The notes below the pieces were generated by a model. The model ran no database searches. It saw only the letters and a program-made list of their open reading frames with translations, and was not told the DNA's origin. A stretch of DNA of 14,268 nt, from the NCBI GenBank assembly GCA_964620325.1, contig CAZUIM010000029.1, positions 1 to 14,268 on the forward strand, read 5' to 3'. This stretch comes from CAZMYM01 sp964620325. Its GTDB lineage: Bacteria; Bipolaricaulota; Bipolaricaulia; UBA7950; UBA9294. Made by a program: the position numbers and the translations under genes. Positions 7,732 through 14,268 of the stretch are shown in pieces. The first letter of the stretch is position 1; every line of letters begins with the position of its first letter.

Positions 7732-9177
7732 GCCGGTCCGTTTCGGCACCGACGGGTGGCGCGCGATCATCGCGGACGAGTTTACGTTCGACAACGTCGG
7801 ACGAGTCGCCGCCGGACTCGCCGCCTACCTGCGATCGCCCGAACGGAGAGACAATCTGATCTACACCGATTGGGGCGCCGAATACCGCCCGGCCGAGGGG
7901 GGCGTGGTCGTCGGCTACGACACGCGGTTTCTGTCGGAGGAGTTCGCCGGCCGCGCGGCGTGCGTCCTCGCCGATGCGGGAATCCCCGTCGCCTTGTCCG
8001 ACCGATTCGTGCCGACCCCGGCCCTCTCGTTCGCCGTCGCCGACCGTCGGGCGGCGATCGGCGCCATGCTGACCAGCAGCCACAACCCGCCGGAGTACAA
8101 CGGGTTCAAGATCAAGGCGGGCTACGGCGGATCGGCCCCGGCATCGGTCACCGACGAGATCGTCGCCCGATTACCCGACAGCGCACCGGTCCTGGAGACG
8201 GATCTCGACGAGATCGAGCGGGTCGACATCACGTCGCCCTACCTCGCCCGGATTCGATCGCTCGTCGACGTCGACCGGCTCACCGCGTCGCCGGTGCACG
8301 TGGTCGTCGATTCGATGTTCGGGTCAGCGCAGGGACTCGTCGCCCAACTCCTCGGCGAGCACGGCGTCTCGTACACGCAGATTCGCGAAACGCGCGACGT
8401 CCTGTTCGGAGGCGTCAAGCCGGAGCCGCTCGAAGTGAACCTCGCCCCACTGCGCGATCAGATCGGGGCCCTCCGCGGATCCTACGATCGGTTGATCGGC
8501 GTCGTCACCGACGGCGACGGGGATCGAGTCTCGGCGATGGACGAAACCGGCGCGTTCATCGACGCGCATCGGACCTACGCGCTGCTGCTCCGATACCTGG
8601 TCGAAGAGCGCGGCCTGACCGGTCCGATCGTCGTCTCGTTCAATCTGTCGGATCTGGTGCGGAAGATGGCCGACGCGTACGGCCTCGAGGTGATCGAGAT
8701 CCCGATCGGCTTCAAGTACGCCGCCGAGCAAATCGTCAAGCGTGACATCCTGATCGCCGGGGAGGAGAGCGGCAGCCTCGCGATCCGTGGCCACATTCCG
8801 GAGCGCGACGGCGTCCTCTGTTCGCTCCTGCTCGCCGAGTTGGTCGCCTCGGCCGGGCGGCCGCCGAGCGAGCTGATCGCCGATTTGCATCGCCGATTCG
8901 GCCCGCAGGTCTACCGACGAACCGACATCGAGATCGAGACGCGGGTCGACGTCGTCGATTCGCTCCTCGCCGACCCGCCGACCGACGTCGCAGGTCGAGC
9001 GGTTCGATCGGCCGAGACGCTCGACGGGATCAAGCTCCGCTTCGACGACGGCTGGCTCCTGTTCCGCGCATCGGGGACCGAGCCGATCTTGCGGATGTAC
9101 TGCGAGATGGAGACCGCCGAGGCCGTGGCGAGCTTGCTTCGGGCGGCGGAGACGTTCGCACGAGGAGTCCGCCCACG

Positions 9178-9181
<4 letters not shown>
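7709..9181 (+). CDS. Phosphoglucomutase/phosphomannomutase (alpha-D-phosphohexomutase family)
   Basis: A 490-residue cytoplasmic enzyme that interconverts hexose 1- and 6-phosphates through a phosphoserine and a bisphosphate intermediate. All four active-site loops are visible: the phosphoserine loop TSSHNPPEYNG with Ser124; the Mg-binding loop DGDGDR (Asp268, Asp270, Asp272); the sugar-specificity loop GEESGS (351-356); and the phosphate-binding loop RASGTEP (453-459). The opening RFGTDGWRAII and the length are normal for the family. Which sugar is preferred (glucose, mannose or glucosamine) cannot be read from these motifs. The start is GTG at 7709, with GAGGGGGA just upstream, inside the end of the preceding gene. 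The stop overlaps the leuS start as ATGA. The product would feed nucleotide-sugar synthesis for envelope glycans, which fits with the HAD phosphatase downstream. Confidence 0.95.
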
Positions 9182-12072
<2,891 letters not shown>

Positions 12073-12075
12073 CCG

Positions 12076-12717
12076 ATGACCGATCCCAACGCTGCCTATC
12101 CCGCCGAACTCTATGTCCGACTCTACGAGCGAGACCGCGGACGTCGCCAGGAACTCCGGCCGGCCGCCGTCTTCCTCGACCGTGACGGGGTCATCAACAA
12201 CGACGGCGACTACGTCAATCGCGCCGCCGACTTCGAACTCCTCCCCGGCGCCGGGAAGGCGATCCGGAGGCTGAACGAGGCCGGCATCCCGGTCGTCGTC
12301 GTCACCAACCAGGGCGGCGTGGCGATGGAGTACATGTCCGTCGAGGAGCTCGACGCCGTCCAGGATCGGATGGACGAGCAGTTGGAGGCGTTCGGCGCGC
12401 ACGTCGACGCCGTCTACGGCGCTCTCGCGCACCCCGAAGGGAAGGTGCGCGGCCTCAGGAAGGAGTCGCTCTACCGGAAGCCGGCCGCCGGGATGCTCTA
12501 TCAAGCGGCCGACGACCTCGGGATCGACCTGACCGCCTCGACGATGGTCGGCGACACAAGCACCGACATCGCCGCCGGCAAGAACGCCGGCTGCCGAACG
12601 ATCCTCGTCCGGACCGGCTTCGGCGGCCGCGACAACCGCACGCAGGCGACACCAGATGCCACCGTCGACGACCTCGCCGAAGCCGTCGAACTGGTCCTGG
12701 GCGGAGTCGTCACGTAA
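12076..12717 (+). CDS. gmhB: HAD-IIIA phosphatase, GmhB/HisB-N type (heptose- or histidinol-phosphate phosphatase)
   Basis: A 213-residue cytoplasmic HAD hydrolase. Motif I is FLDRDGVIN (nucleophile Asp35, acid/base Asp37), motif II VTNQGG (Thr77), motif III Lys135 in YRKPAAGM, motif IV MVGDTSTD (Asp160, Asp164). DRDGVIN with the TNQ and RKP motifs places it with D,D-heptose-1,7-bisphosphate phosphatase (LPS core heptose pathway) and the histidinol-phosphatase domain of HisB. These enzymes normally bind a structural zinc through a Cys-x-His...Cys-x-Cys loop; here the loop (~113-136, YGALAHPEGKVRG...YRKP) keeps only His119. A ~30-residue N-terminal extension precedes the core. The ATG at 12076 is 3 bp after the leuS stop; the ribosome site is weak, so coupling is likely. 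The HAD assignment is firm, the substrate less so. Confidence 0.88.
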   Translation: MTDPNAAYPAELYVRLYERDRGRRQELRPAAVFLDRDGVINNDGDYVNRAADFELLPGAGKAIRRLNEAGIPVVVVTNQGGVAMEYMSVEELDAVQDRMDEQLEAFGAHVDAVYGALAHPEGKVRGLRKESLYRKPAAGMLYQAADDLGIDLTASTMVGDTSTDIAAGKNAGCRTILVRTGFGGRDNRTQATPDATVDDLAEAVELVLGGVVT

Positions 12718-12869
12718 GACCGCGACCTCCGGGCGACGCTCCTCGTCATCCCCTGAACTCGTTCGCCGCTTCCCCGACGTCCGTCCGACGTCGAGCACGA
12801 GACCTACGCTACAGCTTTCCTTCTACGAGCTCCGAACCCTGAACTGCGAACCGAGGACCGCCCCGTTCA

Positions 12870-12898
12870 TTGAGCACTTCACGTTCAAGCGGTAGAAT
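12870..12898 (+). promoter_or_regulatory. Promoter of the tRNA-Ala gene
   Basis: TTGAGC (-35, 12870-12875), exactly 17 bp, then TAGAAT (-10, 12893-12898, 5/6 consensus). Transcription would start near 12905, about 5 nt before the mature tRNA. The rest of the 192-bp gap after the HAD gene (12718-12869) shows no gene and no convincing terminator. Confidence 0.75.
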
Positions 12899-12909
12899 CC
12901 GCAACAACC

Positions 12910-12982
<73 letters not shown>

Positions 12983-12994
12983 ATGAAGGGAATC

Positions 12995-13030
12995 GAACCG
13001 TCGGCACTCACTGGCGGTTCTGTCTTTCTG
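12995..13030 (+). terminator. Possible weak terminator after tRNA-Ala
   Basis: GAACCG (12995-13000) and CGGTTC (13015-13020) can form a 6-bp stem with a 14-nt loop, followed by a pyrimidine-rich TGTCTTTCTG. The stem is short and the T run is interrupted, so this is tentative. It shares bases with the inverted T-arm copy, so the two structures would be mutually exclusive. Confidence 0.35.
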
Positions 13031-13065
13031 TTGAGCATCCAAGATGCGATCTCGCATGGAAGTAC

Positions 13066-13112
13066 TTGACGACGGGGACAATACGTGTACACTTGGACAC
13101 AATATGTCCCCG
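13066..13112 (+). promoter_or_regulatory. Promoter and probable operator of the nucleotidyltransferase/HEPN operon
   Basis: TTGACG (-35, 13066-13071, 5/6), 16 bp, TACACT (-10, 13088-13093, 4/6). Transcription would begin near 13100, so the mRNA is nearly leaderless for the ATG at 13104. Over the same bases lies an inverted repeat CGGGGACA (13073-13080) / TGTCCCCG (13105-13112), and the perfect palindrome GTGTACAC (13085-13092) overlaps the -10. The first gene encodes a winged-helix domain, so binding here by its own product (autorepression) is the simple reading, not proven. Confidence 0.55.
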
Positions 13113-13679
13113 ACAGGAATCGCCTCAACTCTCTTCCCTGCGGCGCGACTGGCTGTACTACAGTGGCTCGCCAACGCCGAGGAAGGGCTTCACCTACGCG
13201 AGCTAGAACGTCGAAGCGGCCTCAACAAGCATGGTTTGGCCCGCGAGCTTCATGCGTTGCGAGATGCCGGAATCCTTGTGTCCACACAAGTTGGGAACCA
13301 GATCATCTACCGCCTGAATCCGGAGTGCCCGATCTACGACGAGCTTCGATCCATCATCCGCAAGACGGTCGGACTGGCTGGAGTGTTACGCGAAGCGCTC
13401 CAGCCATTCGCCGATCGCATCGAACTTGCCTACGTCTATGGGAGTTTCGCGAAGGGCGAGGCGCGGCCGGACAGCGATGTGGATCTCATGATCGTGGGCG
13501 CCGCGCCACTACGAGAGGTCAGTTCGGCGATCCGTGCGGCTGGGCGGACACTCCAACGCGTCATCAATCCGACGTCCTACGCACCTGACGAATATGCGGC
13601 CGAACTACGCACAGAGGATTCATTTGTCGACCGCGTCCACAACGGGCCTCGCATCGACGTGATTGGAGGGAACGCATGA
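13104..13679 (+). CDS. Winged-helix/nucleotidyltransferase (MNT) fusion, probable antitoxin partner of the HEPN gene
   Basis: A 191-residue protein. Residues ~10-72 form a winged helix (ARLAVLQWL, LHLRELERRSGLNKHGLAREL as the HTH, then the wing GNQIIYRLN). Residues ~86-191 are a minimal nucleotidyltransferase domain: YVYGSFAKGEARPDSDVDLM contains the GS (113-114) and SDVD motif with metal-binding Asp125 and Asp127. The final RIDVIGGN matches the usual end of this family. MNT proteins paired with HEPN proteins act as antitoxins; MntA AMPylates HepT in the studied case. I chose ATG 13104 because the conserved FPAARLAVL segment starts just after it and the promoter lies just before it; in-frame ATGs at 13044 and 13056 fall upstream of or inside the promoter. 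GC is visibly lower than in the upstream operon, consistent with acquisition. Function as antitoxin is inference from family and neighbour. Confidence 0.85.
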   Translation: MSPTGIASTLFPAARLAVLQWLANAEEGLHLRELERRSGLNKHGLARELHALRDAGILVSTQVGNQIIYRLNPECPIYDELRSIIRKTVGLAGVLREALQPFADRIELAYVYGSFAKGEARPDSDVDLMIVGAAPLREVSSAIRAAGRTLQRVINPTSYAPDEYAAELRTEDSFVDRVHNGPRIDVIGGNA

Positions 13680-14116
13680 GCCTGGCAGAGATGCTGCTTC
13701 GCGATGAACTGCGGCGAGAGCCCGAAACACCCGGAGAAATCAAGCGGCTCCTCGAGGCGATTGACCGCCGATTGGAGGACGCCGGGAACGAGGCAAATCA
13801 CCCTGAGACCAGGCTGGAGCAGGCATACCATGCAATCCTCAACAGCGCTCTAGCCGGACTGCGTGCGAATGGTCTGCGGCCGACCGATCGCCGAGGACAT
13901 CACATGGTTGCCCTGGAGTCCCTGAGTGACACGCTCGGAATCCCCGACGATCGTGTCGACTACTACCAGATGCTACGTGGACTTCGCAACAAGGATCTCT
14001 ACACGGGCGGCATCCACGTCACGGTCCGTCAAGCAGAGGAGGCCATTGCAGAAGCGCAAGTCCTGCGCAGCGAGCTCGCGCAATGGCTCGGAGAACGCGC
14101 GGAAGGTAACCGCTAG
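13676..14116 (+). CDS. HEPN-domain protein, probable toxin partner of the nucleotidyltransferase
   Basis: A 146-residue, all-helical protein. The order of features (EIKRLLEAIDRRLEDA, then RLEQAYHAILNSALAGLRANGLRPT, GHHMVALESLSDTLG, LRGLRNKDLYTG, and a C-terminal helix) matches the HEPN family often encoded beside winged-helix nucleotidyltransferases (SAV_6107-like). HEPN toxins such as HepT use an R-x4-H RNase motif; here the equivalent is R104-N-K-D-L-Y109, so the His position is Tyr. That may mean a non-RNase role, a different catalytic residue, or normal variation in this subfamily. The gene overlaps the upstream stop as ATGA and has a strong GGAGGG site (13665-13670) five bases before the ATG. 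This gives tight co-expression, antitoxin first. No terminator is evident after the stop. The family is well supported; toxicity is inferred. Confidence 0.83.
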   Translation: MSLAEMLLRDELRREPETPGEIKRLLEAIDRRLEDAGNEANHPETRLEQAYHAILNSALAGLRANGLRPTDRRGHHMVALESLSDTLGIPDDRVDYYQMLRGLRNKDLYTGGIHVTVRQAEEAIAEAQVLRSELAQWLGERAEGNR

Positions 14117-14138
14117 AACGCCCGTTCAGCAATCACTC

Positions 14139-14169
14139 CTGCGAGCGCCCAGAGACCTTGTCCTCGCAG
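14139..14169. repeat. Inverted repeat between the HEPN gene and the right tRNA-end copy
   Basis: CTGCGAG (14139-14145) and CTCGCAG (14163-14169) form a perfect 7-bp stem with a 17-nt loop. No T run follows, so it is a poor terminator. It sits 4 bp before the right tRNA-end copy and could be a recombinase arm site or a chance hairpin. Confidence 0.45.
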
Positions 14170-14173
14170 AGAA

Positions 14174-14194
14174 GTTCGAATCCCCCAGGCTCCA
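14174..14194 (+). repeat. Right copy of the tRNA-Ala 3' end (attR-like)
   Basis: The sequence GTTCGA-A-TCCC-CC-AGGCTCCA matches the tRNA-Ala 3' end at 18 of 21 positions in direct orientation, 1212 bp away. No GGGGG strand lies upstream to pair with the CCCCC, so this is not a working tRNA. GAGCGC occurs at the same distance upstream (14143-14148) as the D-arm GAGCGC of the real tRNA, so a decayed tandem tRNA gene is an alternative to an attachment site. The remaining bases to the window end (14195-14268) hold no recognisable complete gene. Confidence 0.55.
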
Positions 14195-14268
14195 AACCGC
14201 TATTCGCGGCTGATCTTCCACAAGTACACGGCCACGATTACCGGCCGCATCTTCGTGAGCTTCCTCGC

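Noticed and set aside
12718..12909. Terminator or small gene between the HAD gene and tRNA-Ala
   Set aside because: No stable stem followed by T residues and no coding pattern; only the tRNA promoter is supported.
14139..14194. A second functional tRNA gene at the right end
   Set aside because: T-loop and acceptor 3' strand are present, but the T stem cannot pair (AGAAG against CCCCC), and no matching acceptor 5' strand or anticodon arm exists.

Overview
This window is GC-rich and almost fully coding. It comes from a diderm (outer-membrane-bearing) bacterium: it encodes two outer-membrane beta-barrel-type proteins ending in Phe and a Sec-exported protease, next to bacterial housekeeping genes. 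I cannot fix the phylum from the sequence. PorV-like proteins, an S8 protease with a C-terminal sorting-like beta-sandwich, and a leucyl-tRNA synthetase with an extra domain suggest a little-cultivated lineage (a Bipolaricaulota- or Eisenbacteria-like group would fit). That is a guess.

Layout. (1) 85-7169, minus strand: a tightly packed three-gene operon, read from right to left. A secreted subtilisin-like (S8) protease comes first. A PorV/PorQ-type outer-membrane protein follows with an ATGA overlap. A 1362-residue surface/outer-membrane protein starts 3 bp after the PorV-like stop and carries a central 'two-component-regulator-type' beta-propeller. The trio resembles pieces of the type IX secretion machinery (PorV, SprA-like motif, PorZ-like propeller, substrate with a C-terminal beta-sandwich), but this is inference from motifs. 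(2) 7170-7446: a divergent promoter region. (3) 7447-12717, plus strand: a second compact operon with a small basic protein of unknown function, a phosphoglucomutase/phosphomannomutase, leuS, and a GmhB/HisB-type HAD phosphatase. Junctions are a 23-bp overlap, an ATGA overlap and a 3-bp gap.

(4) 12718-14268: an accessory segment. A complete tRNA-Ala(GGC) gene with a clear promoter is followed by a two-gene nucleotidyltransferase/HEPN module (13104-14116) of visibly lower GC. About 1.2 kb after the tRNA, an 18/21-nt direct copy of the tRNA 3' end lies beyond the module (14174-14194). The arrangement looks like a small cassette inserted at a tRNA gene, or what is left of a larger island. No integrase is visible. 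The first cassette gene is a winged-helix/nucleotidyltransferase fusion whose promoter sits inside an inverted repeat, as expected for an autoregulated antitoxin. The second is a HEPN protein whose usual RNase histidine position appears to be Tyr.

The observations most worth following are the tRNA-flanked HEPN/MNT cassette, an inverted copy of the tRNA T-arm immediately after the tRNA gene, the PorV/propeller/S8 operon, the roughly 100-residue insert in the LeuRS editing region, and the loss of zinc-ligand cysteines in the GmhB-like enzyme.
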